64,000 nucleotides of DNA from Seriola aureovittata (taxonomy: Eukaryota; Chordata; Actinopteri; Carangiformes; Carangidae): positions 21,818,276-21,882,275 of the forward strand of contig NC_079379.1 of NCBI RefSeq assembly GCF_021018895.1, written 5' to 3'. Below, in pieces: positions 38,226-52,045 of this stretch (positions are counted from its first letter, which is position 1; each line of letters starts with the position of its first letter). The position numbers and the translations under genes were made by a program. A model generated the notes under the pieces. That model had not been told where the DNA came from. It saw only the letters and a list, made by a program, of their open reading frames with translations, and searched no databases.

Positions 38226-38281
38226 GTGGTAAAGGAGCTTTGTAGTGCATCTTTTTAATTTGCTACAAAGTCCTTTACCAC
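38226..38281. repeat. hairpin, 19-20 bp arms with one bulge
   Basis: Left arm 38226-38245 and right arm 38263-38281 are reverse complements except for one extra base in the left arm (GGAGCTTT against GGACTTT). The loop is 17 nt (38246-38262). Confidence 0.88.
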
Positions 38282-39819
38282 TGTATTCTCACTGTCTGAA
38301 TGATGTTGACTCCCCCTCACATACCTCCTTCTCTCTCTTCACGTCTGATCCGTCTACATAACCTCAGCGCATTCCTTCAGTAAACAAGGACAAATGCACT
38401 TGATCGCTATAAAGTGACTCCTTCCTCAAACACGTCCTCGTTCATCAGGAGGCCTGGTGCCTCCACGGAGACAAACGCAGAGGAATTTCAGCTGACAGCA
38501 GACTTTAAGAAGCCATTCAGCCATTTAGTAACGACCCCACTGGATTGTTTTAAACTATGTTTGACATCTCACTACCTGGATGATTAATATGAATCCATAC
38601 AGACACCACCTGAAGCCATCCCTGTTCTCATCAGTGTTCAATCCTGTAACTGACGTTTCATAGGAGTCTTTCTTTAACTTGGGACGACGTGAAGCTCAAA
38701 TTGGAGATAAGAAGACAAATGAGAGATAACAGGACGGCGCCTTGAGGTGGCCCCTGGAATCATACCAACCGCGGGCTGTTGGCAAGATAGTTTGTAATCC
38801 AGGACACAACAGGAGCCTCTGCATGGCAGCAGTACGCTGTTAGAGGCGCAGTGCTATCAGAGTCATCTAAATGGGAGGGCGGACTGTGGAGCAGCTGGGT
38901 GATGGCCTCATCCACCAGGGGATGAGCCTGGAAGGGGGTCCAGAGGGAGACTCAGGACGGGTCTGGGATGATACAGGAGAAATGAACCAGTGCTTAGTCA
39001 CTGGGTGGAGGTACATACACTCAAATAATCAATATTAACCTAATAAAGGACTGCGATATTATCATTTAGATTTCTTTATCTGATTAGCCTCATTACAGTA
39101 AGAGTATAATCACAACTAAATGTCTCTCTGTCTTTACATACGTCTGAGTGAGTGAGTGAGTGAGTAAGTAAAGGAGTTTTTGTCCTCTCAGACCTTTTGG
39201 ATCAATTACATGAAGCCATTAGAAAATGGATTAGAAATCACATTGATCACACTGATTCCCACTAATCCAATGTTGTGTTTGTACTGGAGGGCTCAGCACA
39301 GCTGGCTGGCTCACTGGAGATGTTCGATATCTCTGTTTACAGAGCAGTGTGTTTACAGTACAAAGTTCACAACCGTTAAGTTTACAGAATAGTTATCGTT
39401 GGTAACAGTGTCAATATTGCTTCTGTTTCCTTCCAATGAAACCATGCAAAGTATTTTCAATAATCTACTGATGCATGTACCATCTGTTTTGGATTTAGTA
39501 TCTACTAGACATTTCTCCATCAGTGGCGTCTTCAAGCACAGGGTGTATTTTTGCTGGAACAACTGGTGTCCCTGAAATAAAAATGCAGATATTTATTGAC
39601 AACTGGCATAAAGCTAATATTTAATGATGCATTTCACCCGTTACTGACTTCTTACAAACTAGATTTTCTATTTTGCATGAATAAGGAGAAGATTTCCAAT
39701 ATTATATTCTTATCAGTAAATACAGAAACAAAATGAAGGTAAAGTGTTGTGCTACAGTAATTAAAATCGGTTAAGTACGGTTACAAAGTATCAGTTACTA
39801 CGTTGATAATGAATTAAAT

Positions 39820-39960
39820 GCAAACTTGCTAATTAGCACAAAACACAAACTACAGCTGAGGCTGATGGGAATGTTAATGTTTTAGCAAATGTTTGATCCC
39901 AAACCAAAGTATAAAAGGACAAACTGAAATTTTGATCTGATGATGGCACAAGATGAAATG
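39820..39960 (+). repeat. dispersed gctaac-type repeat, fragment
   Basis: cttgctaattagcacaaaac, acaaactacagctgaggctg and tttgatctgatgatggcac match the family order seen at 42.6 kb and at the right window edge. Confidence 0.6.
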
Positions 39961-39961
39961 T

Positions 39962-40200
39962 TAAAGGTCCCATATTGTATAAAGGTAGATGTCCATGTCC
40001 TTCTTTGATTATAAATCAGGTCTAGGTTCTATATTAATACTGTGAAAGTATCAAAGCCTCAGTCCACAGAGAAATCTACACAACCTGTATTCAGAAACTG
40101 AGCCTTAAAACGAGCCGTCAGGACTTCCTGTAACTTTGTGATGTCACAACAAAACAGTCACCACCCTCAGCCAAGCCCCAAGCTACATCCCTTTAAGGGA
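39962..40200 (+). repeat. dispersed repeat sharing a block with 9600-9835
   Basis: Starts aaaggtcccatattgtat, then ctgtgaaagtatcaaagcc, tcagtccacagagaaatc, tgtaactttgtgatgtcaca and cagtcaccaccctcagcc. The last two blocks are shared with the inverted copy in intron 2. It begins directly after the gctaac-type fragment. Confidence 0.6.
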
Positions 40201-42589
40201 TCCAATCTGATAACAGTTGAAGGGGACTTGAATATGTGTAACATATTTCATGACAATCAATCCAACAGCTGTTTAGACATTATACCCGCAACCAACTGGA
40301 AGAACGAGAGGAAAGGTCTAAAGTCAGGAAGCTACAGTACATCATGTGGGAACCATGTACAGTATATGTGCATCCATCCAATAGTTTTTGATAAATTCAG
40401 TATGGACCAAAGGCATGGGCTGATTACCAACCCACGGCTACAGATAAATCAAGGTTGATGCCTTAATAAGTTCCGAATTGGGGAATAGTGTGTGCAAAAG
40501 TAAATAAGCTACACCTGTTATTTCAGCATGTCAGATTCATATTTAATCAACATGTCATGTCTTCGGCTGAAAAATTAATTTTCAGCGTCTGGTTGTGAAC
40601 ATAAACCACTGCGCTCTCATCTGATGAAATACAGAACACAACTGATGTTTCACATTCTGACAAATGTTGAAAGCTTTTACTAAGTGGATGTGACAAGAGA
40701 AAAACGAAGATTCAGACAGGATAAGTGGGCTCAGTACTAGATTCAGATTATCAAACTGAACCCCAACAATTAAAAGGCTGAATTTTATCATCTACAAGTG
40801 ACGATATTTCACGTTGCCTGAATTGAATGAAAACAGAAACTCACTACATTTATAATTCCTTAAACTGAGTAACATTTTATAGGCACAACAAAGGTAAGAG
40901 CAGCCTTGGAAAGATACTAAGTCCATCTTATTATAAACTACAGATGGAGAATGATCGGCGAGCGCTACAAAGCGATTTGCCAGCAAGTCACTTCAGCCCA
41001 TGTGGAGTGGACGAATGTTTCTGCCCACACTTTTCTCCTCTCACCTAAATTTCCCTGAATGCCTCACTCAGCTCAGATGGAGTACTTTGCATAAATATCA
41101 AACCAAAAGTCAAATAAATGAATTTCATTCTGTAGCACAAGAAAATGTGCAAACAGAACATTTTTTTTTTTTTTTCCCGGCTGAGCTTGGGGATTGTAAG
41201 CAGAGGTTACAGGATACATTTTCACCCATTTGATTTCTCCAGAGCTTTTTTCTTTTTTTGGCAGAGCATATTTGTCATAAAGTTGGGAGGGTGGGGGGGG
41301 TGGGGGGGGGGCGATCAGGACAGGGCTGATACCTTTAAAGGGCAGAAATCTAAACGTTGTATGTGGTGAAGACTAGTGTGCTCTTTACACTTTCATCCTC
41401 TAACAAAATTATTCATGATAAACAGTGTGAGTGTGTTCGTGTTATTTGGTTTTGGCTAAGCAATATTTGAATGTCTTCTCCTCACAAATGTGCTGGATTC
41501 TCTTTAAAGTGTCAACGCGAGAGGCTTCGTGATGATTCTGTGCACTTTTTACTCAAAAGAAAAATCTGCATATTGTTTTGCTACTCTTTTTTTTGCATTA
41601 AAGCTGTCAGCCTGTTCTGTGTGTAATTAAATCTGATAACACCAATGTTAATAATTATGAAATATAATGAATCACATGAATATTCAAAACTGGGTTAATA
41701 ATAACTGGGAATTGTCTTGTAAGTGTCATTAAATGATGAACTCTTTGAATAGCTGCGTAAGTTTGACACTGTGACTCTTGCAAATGTCAGTCAGTGTGAG
41801 TCAATTTATACGAACCAAATAAAATCTATAAACAGCCGGCGGTCACATTTTAAAGTCACCAATATAAAAGCCCTAAACAAATAGACAAGGAAATAAACAG
41901 AATCACCTGTGTCTGTTGCTCAGTTCTGCTTTTTCAACTAAAGTCTTTCCATGTCTTATCAAATGGACAAATAAGCACATTTCCAAGTATTAGCTGTGCT
42001 CTAATCCCTCTGGATAATTGCCTTCCTTGTGCACCAAATCCTACGACGTGTCCTCATCACACACCTTGGATCAGCTGTAATTTAGCTGTCGCATAAAAAC
42101 TGCTCCAGCATGTTCAAACTCTGCACTAACAATTACTTACAGCAACATGACAAATGCCACCATTTTAACTTAATATAAACACTATTTTTCACATTCATCA
42201 AGTGATTATTATTTTCACATTCTTCCTACTCTGTATATAAACACCTTCAAGTGCCCAGTCCGCACAGTCGACTGCACACGGCAGCTTCATTATATATTGC
42301 CTTCGGCCCCAGAAATGAACCAAGACTCCTGTGAATACTACCTGGCCGCAGGTTTTCTGTGTGTCAGTTGGTCACTTTGATTAACCTCAAACTCATGTGA
42401 GAATTACACCATGTAAAAACAATGTCAACTGAAATACGCAAAGTTTGAAAAGTAGATTTTGACACCGAGCTCCTGTACAAGAAATGGTCTGAAGATACAG
42501 GACGCACAAATATTTTTGATAATGATTCCTTAAATTTCTTGAAAGAATTGTGACTGTGATGCAGCTATTTTACAGTTGCTAGCATCTTT

Positions 42590-43133
42590 CTAAGGCCGTT
42601 CTTAAGTAGAATTTAGCTTAGAGCTAATGCTAAAGTCAGCATGCTAACACACTGTACGCAGAATAACAAGGGTAGCATGTTGAGGTTTAGCCAGTGTAAG
42701 GGTTACTTTGTTCACTATATTAACTGATCATGCTAACATTTGCTAATTAGCAGTAAAGACAAAGTCCAGCTGAGGTTGATGTTAATGACATTAGACAAAT
42801 ATTGGCAACGTGAGAAGTCATTACAATTTATCTTCACGAGTGTTTCTACCAGATTCATGGCAATCCATGCAAAATAGCTCTCAAGAAATATCCCTGAAAG
42901 CCTCAAATTTCAACCCGCAGGTGGCACTAAATCAAATGTCATTACGATTCATGCTCTGGGAACCATGAACGTCTGTCCTTTTTGTAATAAATGTATTCAA
43001 CAGAAAGGTGAAAATGTTGACGTCATGGTTGCACTAGTGGAAAAGTTGAGGGATCGCTTAAGTCAGTAGACTTCATCCTCTTGGGACCGTGACTGCTGTA
43101 CAAAATTTCATGGCAATCCATCAGCAGACAAAA

Positions 43134-43170
<37 letters not shown>

Positions 43171-43255
43171 AAATGATTGAAATATTTCAGTCTGGATGAA
43201 AGTGGTGGACTGACAGATGACAACAGTTGTTTCTATCCCTAAGGCCACGCTGCTA
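42590..43255 (+). repeat. dispersed gctaac-type repeat, longest copy
   Basis: Contains gtcagcatgctaacacact, aacatttgctaattagcag, cagctgaggttgatgttaat, two catggcaatccat.. blocks, gggaaccatgaacgtctgtcc, aaatatttcagtctggatga and ggccacgctgctaacaagg, the ordered parts of a long non-coding percomorph repeat. The TA microsatellite at 43139-43167 sits inside it. Confidence 0.65.
43139..43167. repeat. TA microsatellite
   Basis: About 14 TA units inside the longest gctaac-type repeat. Confidence 0.95.
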
Positions 43256-44515
43256 ACAAGGAAAAAAAATAAACTTGTCAGAACTCTCTACAAACTATAA
43301 CAGGGTGAGACTCTTATTAAATATCAGCTGACGTGTACACTGGTAATGGCATATTTCCAATAAGCGACATATTAGTGATATATAAGACTAAGGTACACTG
43401 TGAGAGTTTATTGGTGCAATGACGCAGATGTTGACATCTTACAGACAGCTTTCTGTTGCTATTGTGCAGCTACTGCTATAGTCGCAGGATAATACTGTGA
43501 TTTTCTTTTGCAGAGTAATTTGTGGTTGAGACATCCGTAGCCGAAGTCTTGGGTGTGGGGTGTATTTATTTTGCCTCCTGCATCCTGTCCTTTAGATAAA
43601 TGTAGAGCACAGAGTGGGAGGCCGTCTTTGTTTTGATTCGTCACTCTTTGCTGTGCCTGCAGGGGGTGCTCTTTTACATAAATCTTACATAATCTACCTT
43701 TGAGCTGAAAAGGGGAATTTCTGGGGATTTCTCTCAGCAACAAAATATCAGCTCGAGGTGCAGGCCTTATCCTCGGGAGGTAGACAGTTTTAATATTAAG
43801 CAGGAAATGTTTTTTTTTTTTCCATTTTCTGTCAGCAATCTCTGTTTGGCATGCCGCACCTTCCTGGAGCTCATATACTCTGAGTCAACGTATCCCTCAC
43901 TGTAAATAAGTAGGGTGCTTTTTAGGGCGCTTCAAAGGTTTTTTTTGGGGGGGGGGCTGTGAAGGTTTCAACAGGAACCCTCTGAGGCTGCTCTGCAGGT
44001 GTTTGAAGAATAGTTTGCCTTTCTGCTTACCTTTCCACTCACATTAACTTTTAATACAGCTCCACAAGGCATCGGGAATACTTTTAAAATATATAGTCTA
44101 CACTTTATTTGTATGGGATTTCAGTCCCATGCAGCCTCAGTGATGTACGCTGCTGTATGACAGTCTCACATAAAACTTGTACCTCCTCTGTGTGTTGGGC
44201 TCTTGTCAGGGATCCTGTCCGTCTAAAATATTAAGCAGACTGATGCATATTGTGATCTCATACTATGAATCAGCCTGGAAAGGTGAGAAACTGGATTCAG
44301 CAGATAAAACACTGGGTTAATTTCAGTTTATAGCGCAGTAGCTTCATTTTATGCTTTCCACTGACAACACTTCAAGCCACTCTGATGTGAAGCCATGCAC
44401 GTCCCATACCACTGATCAATAAGTAGTCATGGGCAACAGGAAGCCTTTGATCATGTTGTAGTAGTTGTGATCATGCCTCATGTGTGTGAAAATTGAGGAT
44501 CAAAACAGCAACAAA

Positions 44516-44624
<109 letters not shown>

Positions 44625-46727
44625 TGGCGGCGACCGCGGGTATTTGAGGGATTGTGATGGATGTAAACACTGTTCATTAGTTTAGCACAGTCTGTATTAA
44701 TGAGAAAATGGAGAAGCAATTTATATTTTGGTGCTTAGATGAATCAATTTGCATCAGTTCCTTTTTCAGTTTCTCTACATTGAGCTTTCTCTGAAATCAA
44801 AGATGAAGAGGTTGAGTCTCGATTAATGTCTCTCGCTCTCGCCTCTTCAACATCCGACCTCCCTGTGTTGATTAGACTGATTAGCAGCACCACTTGATAT
44901 GTCTGTTTTTAATTGCGCTTTAATGAATTTTAAAAAGAACGTGTGCTTATGAAACACAGCATCTTAAACATGGCAGACAGTACGATTTCATTAATCTTGC
45001 CCATTAGATCGGTGATATTCTCTATTTTTCTTTCTATGAAAATACCAAAACACACAATGTATTTATGCTGCCAATAAGTGTGGATACGTAAGTCTGTGTA
45101 TCCACAGCCTGATATAATACCTCATCAGGGAGTCACACCTCTGCACTGTGACACGTTTATCCATTGCAATAAACATGTGCACAGTGGTATATTTTATATC
45201 AGCCCCTCACATATGTAGTATATATGTCTAACTGCTAAAAAAAAAGAAAAAAGATTAATGTCCTCACAAGGAACCAATGGATTTGGGGCTGAGTGCCTAT
45301 TAAGAGACAGAGTAACACATTGTTGGTTTTGGACTTTTCATGGGAATTGTTGACAATAACAAAAATGTACAACATTTAACATAGAAAGCAAGTAAAAAGA
45401 AAACAGAAGACTGTGGGCAAAAAAAAAAAAAAGAAGCAGGACAGACAAAGACAGGAAGGTTTGTTCTGCAGTGAAGTTCAGATCTATTTGTTCCACAGCA
45501 GTCTCAGTCAAGGCTATACTGCTGCAATAATATTCAAACAAGCTCACCATAGCTTATAAAAACCCTGTGGCCAAACAAAAAGGTCAGTGTTCTGCAAAAA
45601 CCTGAACATTCATTTGTTTGCCATCGGTCTGTCAAACAGTTTTAAAGTTGTTGCTTTCTACAAAAGCTGCGCACGGCACCTGCAGTGTCGTTAAGGTTAT
45701 GGAAAGATTGTGGTTATATCAAAAAAAAAGCGATAGCCATGGTGTAATTAGGGTTAGTCAATTAAAACATACCTACAGTTACTAAAAAACCTCCCCACCT
45801 TCGCTTTTCATTACAGTACATCAAGGACATGCTGCTTCCTGCATTGGCACTGAGTGTTTCCATTGGACGTATAAATGGTGAGGTGTGGCACTGCCCAGTA
45901 TGGACGGGATTCAAAGGGATACTGGGCTGAGTTCATAATGTGGGAACTGCTCAAACTGCAAGTTTCTAACTTGCTAGAAACTCATCTGTCCAACAGCCAG
46001 CGTGTTGTTCGTTCAGGCAATAATCCATAGTGTCTCGCCAGCGTTATGCAACCATTTATAGTTTCTTGTTTTTTAAAGAATCCTCCGAACTAAATGACAA
46101 AACAGATTATTGCCTTTTAAAATTCTCCATACTAGTGTCCTCTGATCTCTTAAAAGCATTAGAGGGGCAACACCATCTGTCGATACCTTTCTGATCTGGT
46201 TAAGGTTTAGGTCAAGATCAAACTCAGGTGGTTAAAAGAGAACAATGTCGACTATTGGTAGGAGACAAGAAACACAGTCTTCCTTCCTTCCAAACTCTGC
46301 TTTAACCCATCCATCCACCTAGTTCACACTGCCACAAGAAGTCCTTGTCGGGATAAATACAGCAGGTTGTTTCACAAAAGATTCAAAACTCAAGGTCCTC
46401 TTACTTCCTTTTTTTCTGGTATTTATAAGCAATAGGTGTTTGGTGGGTTGTAAGGGAGATGGATGTGTTTACATGTGAGCTCAGTAGCTGTTATGATTTC
46501 ATGCATGAGTTGGGACTGCTTCGTAACGTTACTAGTTTCAAGGTCAAAAATGAAAGGAATTGACCAACGCTGTGGTTTCTCTGGTGCTGGCGGCCTTGTT
46601 TTCGATTTATTGTTGTTGTGGTTACCATAGTGATCAAAAGGATATGATCAAATGTGGGGATTTTAAGATTTAAAGGAGGAAAAACCTGATTGTACTGACA
46701 GATAAGCACATGTGGATAACAGGCTTT

Positions 46728-46732
<5 letters not shown>

Positions 46733-46773
<41 letters not shown>
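46733..46773. repeat. TA microsatellite
   Basis: About 20 uninterrupted TA units. Confidence 0.97.
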
Positions 46774-46776
<3 letters not shown>

Positions 46777-49700
46777 TATGTAAGATTTTGAGAGATGCTC
46801 TCTGCGTATGCCGCAATAAAAAACACAAATGGCATTCGTTCCATTCATTCAGCAACAAACATCCTCTGCATGTCGATGATTCAGGCCTGATTCCATCAAT
46901 GACAATATATTAATTGCCACAGTTATTACTATAAATCACGAAACAGCGACTCAGCCCTCAGGTCATGTTTAAACGTGAAAGCATCTTTCATGAGGGGGAA
47001 GTGAGAACATCAGCGCCGCGTGGTCAAGAAAAGCCTGAGTGACTGCTGATTTTCATTTTGCTTACTTTCATCACATTCACTGGTGGATAACTACAAAATA
47101 TTAAGTCAGAGCCTTTTGATGGACTCAGGAGGCAACGAGAGGAATAAAATAAGTTAAATTCAAATTTGTAGATAGCAGTGTGAAATCGTCAGGGGCGGAT
47201 ACAGAAGATCACTAGCCACTGGAGATAAGGAAAAACTCAATAATGGTGGTATTATCCTTTAAGCTGATTACTAGTCCCTATGAGATGACTTGGCCTAATC
47301 AGACAAAGAGGCTGCGTGTGTTTACTTGCATGATGAGAAAATTATATTTGATTTATTATTTACTGGATCCAACAGTGTAAAGTAACTTTTTTTCTTTTCT
47401 TTTCATGGACTCAGGTCATTTGATTAGCTGGAGGTGAAGATCTGTCTGTTTCATTTCCGCTGCTCTGTGTTCTTCTCCACAGCTCGGCTTTGATAGTAAC
47501 ATCTGTGACACGAGCTTCACAGGCGAATTTAGCTGTTTGATCAATGAAAATGAAAACTACACAGTTTGAAAGCCACACAGGCGCTAGTTTGTGCTTCCAT
47601 TTGTAAGAAATGAGATGAAGTCTGACACGCTGTGAAACTCAGTGGGTGAGTCCAGCACAACAGTGAATCAAAAGGTGCAGAAAAAAGCCACCAGCTGCAA
47701 ATTCACCCGCTCCCTCGGTGGATACGAGTTTTAAAGCAAAAACCGGATTTCCAGCAGCAGGCTACTGTTTACATGTTGACATTTTGTATCTCAGGAAACG
47801 AGGGAACTTTTAAAATCATGCCTCAAACTGATTTTGCCGTCACTATAATTATATATAATTAGCTATTATTATTATTATTCTATACACGATCCAGTAATAG
47901 TTTAGATCACAGCTTTGTCATTTTGTTATAGCTACTGTATAGAGGGAAAAATAAAAATTCTGCCTGCTACCAGAAAAACTGTAAAAATAAGAAGGAGGGA
48001 GGCGACTACTAATAGATAGAGACTACATTATATTAATGTGAAAAGGTGCAATAACATTCATCCACATCTGATTTTGATTCTCAGGATTGGCCTTCATTGA
48101 TCAGAGCGAACATGCTAATACTAACTGAGGCAAGGTAATAGTCATTAATCATTAAAAGTGTAATATATGGGATCTTTAAACAGGGTGGCATTACCTGTTG
48201 GTTCTCTCTAGCCCTGAGGTGAATAAAGATCCCATAATACACCAAAAATACACTGTAATTTGCTGTCTGTAATATTAAGCATTACCAGCGGTGCTAAATA
48301 CTAAAATAAAAAAAGTAAAACCATGACTTCACAGATGTTAGGCTGAGATTAAAAGAAGGAAATTAAGATTTCTAAGTCCGTTAACACAGCCTGAAACACA
48401 ATGGAAACTGTAATCACATACAGTGACAGGATCTCGCCAAGATCAGGAGGTTCCTCTGAGATGAATGACTGTGCATAGAGAAGCTCATCAGTGAAGCAAA
48501 GAGGCCAAAAGCAATATTAACAACAGTGCTTATTCTGCGCGCTGCAGTCTTCTCATTTTGTGGGTAGAACCGTTCATTTGCATCTTTGCAAGGTTTCTGG
48601 GCTGCGTGGTCAGGTGGCAAGACAGACACCATTGCCTCCTAAAAATAACATCCAGTTCATCTTAATTATGCAAGAGGATGCACTCAGTGTCTCAAAATGA
48701 TGAGGAGAGGCGTGTTAGGGTCGCCCAAAACAAGTTTTAACTTCTTGGTTTTAATTCCCGAAAGATTTGATGGTGAAGACGACGTTGCCCTTCACCTAAA
48801 AAAACATCCAGGCCAATGTTAAGCACTGAATAATATATTATTCAATTTGTATTCTATTCTGTGTCTTTGTGTTGTGTTTTTCTTCCATTTATTTTTTAAA
48901 TCTTATTTTGTACGTCAGTATCTTTTTGTGTCATTTTTTAAAATGCAAAATCAAACCATTTGATAACTTAAAAAGTAAAAAGTCCACTTCTAAGTGCAGA
49001 AAAAATATTGTGAATAGCTCACATTAATTAAGACATCACAACAGTGGCTTTATTGTATAACAGTTACTTATTAATATTGAGTGAAATAGTGACGTTGTAA
49101 AGTTGTGATATATATTTATTGACAACAGCTGCACAGCTGGAGAGTAATTCTCTTAACGACTTCCGTTAAGTCACATCTGAAAACGTTTTTATAGCAGTTA
49201 ATGATACTGCTGACATCTCTGCAGAGCAGCTGCTCGAGCTAACGTTAATATTAACATCACAGGGTGACAAGACAGACTGCTTCACAGCTCTGGATCATGG
49301 GGGGGGGGGGTCTGCATTTAAATATAAAGGAGATAAATTTGAACAGATATGATGTGTTTATGATATGATACTTGAGCATTTTGGGGAAGTACACTCATTC
49401 TTGCCAAGAGTTAGTTAACAGAATCCCAGCACCTTAAAACTCACTGACTGACACGTCCAAAAACTGAAGTGTAAAAACAAAACATTGTGGTCGTCTGCCA
49501 ACTCACGTAATTAGCGCTAATTAACTGCAGCTGAGTGAATGTTCAGGGGACAGTTGTTGGTGGTGAAATCAGCAGCCGCCGTTTAAAACTTGCAAAGTTG
49601 CTAAGACATTGTTAGCTTGTTAATTATGTCAGTCCTGATTAAAATTGTGGCTTTTGTGATTTGAAAATTGCACATTGGATGTAAATACAATTAATTATTC

Positions 49701-52045
49701 TTCCATGAGGCTTCTGTTGGTTTGACGTCGTCTTTTAAACACAATGAAAAACGAAGAAACAGTGAACAAGGACACACAATGCCACAGACGCCAATAACCC
49801 TACACAGTTCAGCAGTGTTGCAAGGAGAAGCTGAGTGAAAGACCCTCGTTCGATGTGTCATCCGTGGACATTTCAGTGCCTCCAAGGACCCCGAGGACAC
49901 GGTGATGGAAAAGCAGTGGGTGAACAAACCCACTGAATGATAACATGCAGAGCTATTCTAAAAAAAAAAGCATGCATTCGGAAATGATTGGGGCGTAAGT
50001 ACACTTCAGTCAGCGGTAACAATCTATAACTGCAGCTTAAATGACACTGGCGTGCGTCTTTAAGTGCACTGCTGCTGCATCATGCTACAAGGCTGGACGG
50101 GGGGTCTGGTCAGGGTAGAGGGGAAGATAAATGGCTCCATATATAGTTTTTGGTGGAAAAATCTGCTGCCCTCTGGAACAAAAACACAATGCTCAAGTCA
50201 AAGAAGAACTCCATCTTTCAACTTGATAGCAAACCAGAGCGCAAAGCCAAATCAACCACCAGCTGAGAAAAAAGAAAGATCTTTATCCCGGATTTTTGAA
50301 CAAAGTGTGGATTGATCCAACGAGGAGTCTGCATAGAGAAATCTCTTTCAGTCTGAAGGAAGCAATTCCTCGATTCAGATGGTAGAAACTTATCCAGAAA
50401 GGTCACGGGTGTTATCAAAGCTGAAAGTGCAGGGTGTTCATCATTGTATAACCAAAGAGTTTTCATTTCCAGTTTTTAATACATCGTCAGAAATTAGCTG
50501 CTTCTCATTTTTACCTTTTGCTCGTTATGTCACCACATCCAAATGAAAAGGGAAAAATCAACTTTGCTTTAATAGGTTTTCATTTCAGCCTTCAAGGCAA
50601 TAAAAACTAGAAAATTAGACAGAGTCTGTAGACTTCTGATATCCGTGGTCATATCCACACAGAAGCCAGCCAGATGCACTTCCAATACTGATTACAGAAT
50701 TACTGAAGACAGTAATTATTCATAACCATTATAGAAGCCAACTAGCATGTGTGTTGTGCTCTGATGAAGACCTACAACAGTTCTGACGGGTTTCAAGGAC
50801 TGTCTGTAGAAGTTTTGGCAGCGTATAGCCAGCTAGACTGCAGACAGAAACATTGTTCAGCCAATTAAAAGTCACTCGGTTAACAGGCAGTTCTGAGTAG
50901 TTTGGAGCAATGATTCATTCTCAGTGTTATTAGGAATTATCTGAAGACCATTCCCTCAAGGGAACGTGTATATACAGGATGTGTGCGGAGGAGGAACAGT
51001 TAAAGCATTTTGGGAACCGAGAAAAAAATCAATATCAAACTAATGTCCGTGCATTAAAGCAGCTATAATCAATATTTTCATTTTAACAATGGACCGTGCG
51101 ACTACTTATAAATGAAAGCTGTGAAGAATCCGCAGAGAATTATTACCCAGCTCTGCATTTTCCTTCAGCTCTGCAGAACATTATAGTGTCTGTCAACTCA
51201 TTGTTTTGGTTTTTCAGCTGAAAAACTTCAGTGTTTTAGTTCACGCTCCTCTGCTGTCATCAGAGCTATTTCATTAAATCGAAATGTCTAAACTTTTGCT
51301 TGCATTTCCCTCCCAAAACTACAGAAAAAAATGTGCCGTTGAAACCTGCATTCGCCCATAGCCTACAGCACTTGTAAAAAATTTTTTTTTTTTTTTTTAA
51401 CATAGCATAAAAGCCTCATTTTCACCCCACCAGTCCTGGTTGTATTAAAATAAGCAGCTCATTATCAGGCTAAATCTCAAATTTGGCTTGTCTCAGGTAT
51501 TCTAAGTGCCCCGGCAGTTAAGCAAAGAGGAGTATTTACATTTCTCCTGCTCATTATTCCTGAAATGACCTCCAGAGCAAAATTAAGCCTCACTCAGTAA
51601 CTCTGTGGGTCCAGTCAAGGAGAAGTCCTTTTCACAGACCAGAGCTGCTGTTTTCCATAGTATGTTTAATTAATGAACTGTTATTAACGACGGTAGCAGT
51701 GGAGCATTAGGGGAAGTAATGATTCTACTGTCAGTAATTATAGCAGTGATAGGCCTGTTTATTATGATTAGTCTGTATAAGCCAGTGATATACTATTTTT
51801 GTTATACTTTTCGGCTTCTCTATCACTCTCTATAATTTTTTAATTGACGTTTGCAACTTTGTTAACACTTAATATTGTTGCTTCCACAGACTCGCTGATA
51901 AAACACATGCTGTATAATGTAGAAATGCTTATTTTCTCCTGGGTAATGTACTATGCATGTGTGTATTCAGACAGATAACAAATCAAAGCAAACGCCTAGG
52001 CTTGAGGCTTGTGTTTTACTTTCATTTCATTCACCACGTTATTTA

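Noticed and set aside
45865..45950. Inverted repeat gcccagtat / atactgggc
   Set aside because: A 9-bp stem with a 17-nt loop is near the chance level and has no supporting context.
49130..49175. Small hairpin cttaacg-acttc-cgttaag
   Set aside because: A 7-bp stem is expected by chance in a window this size.
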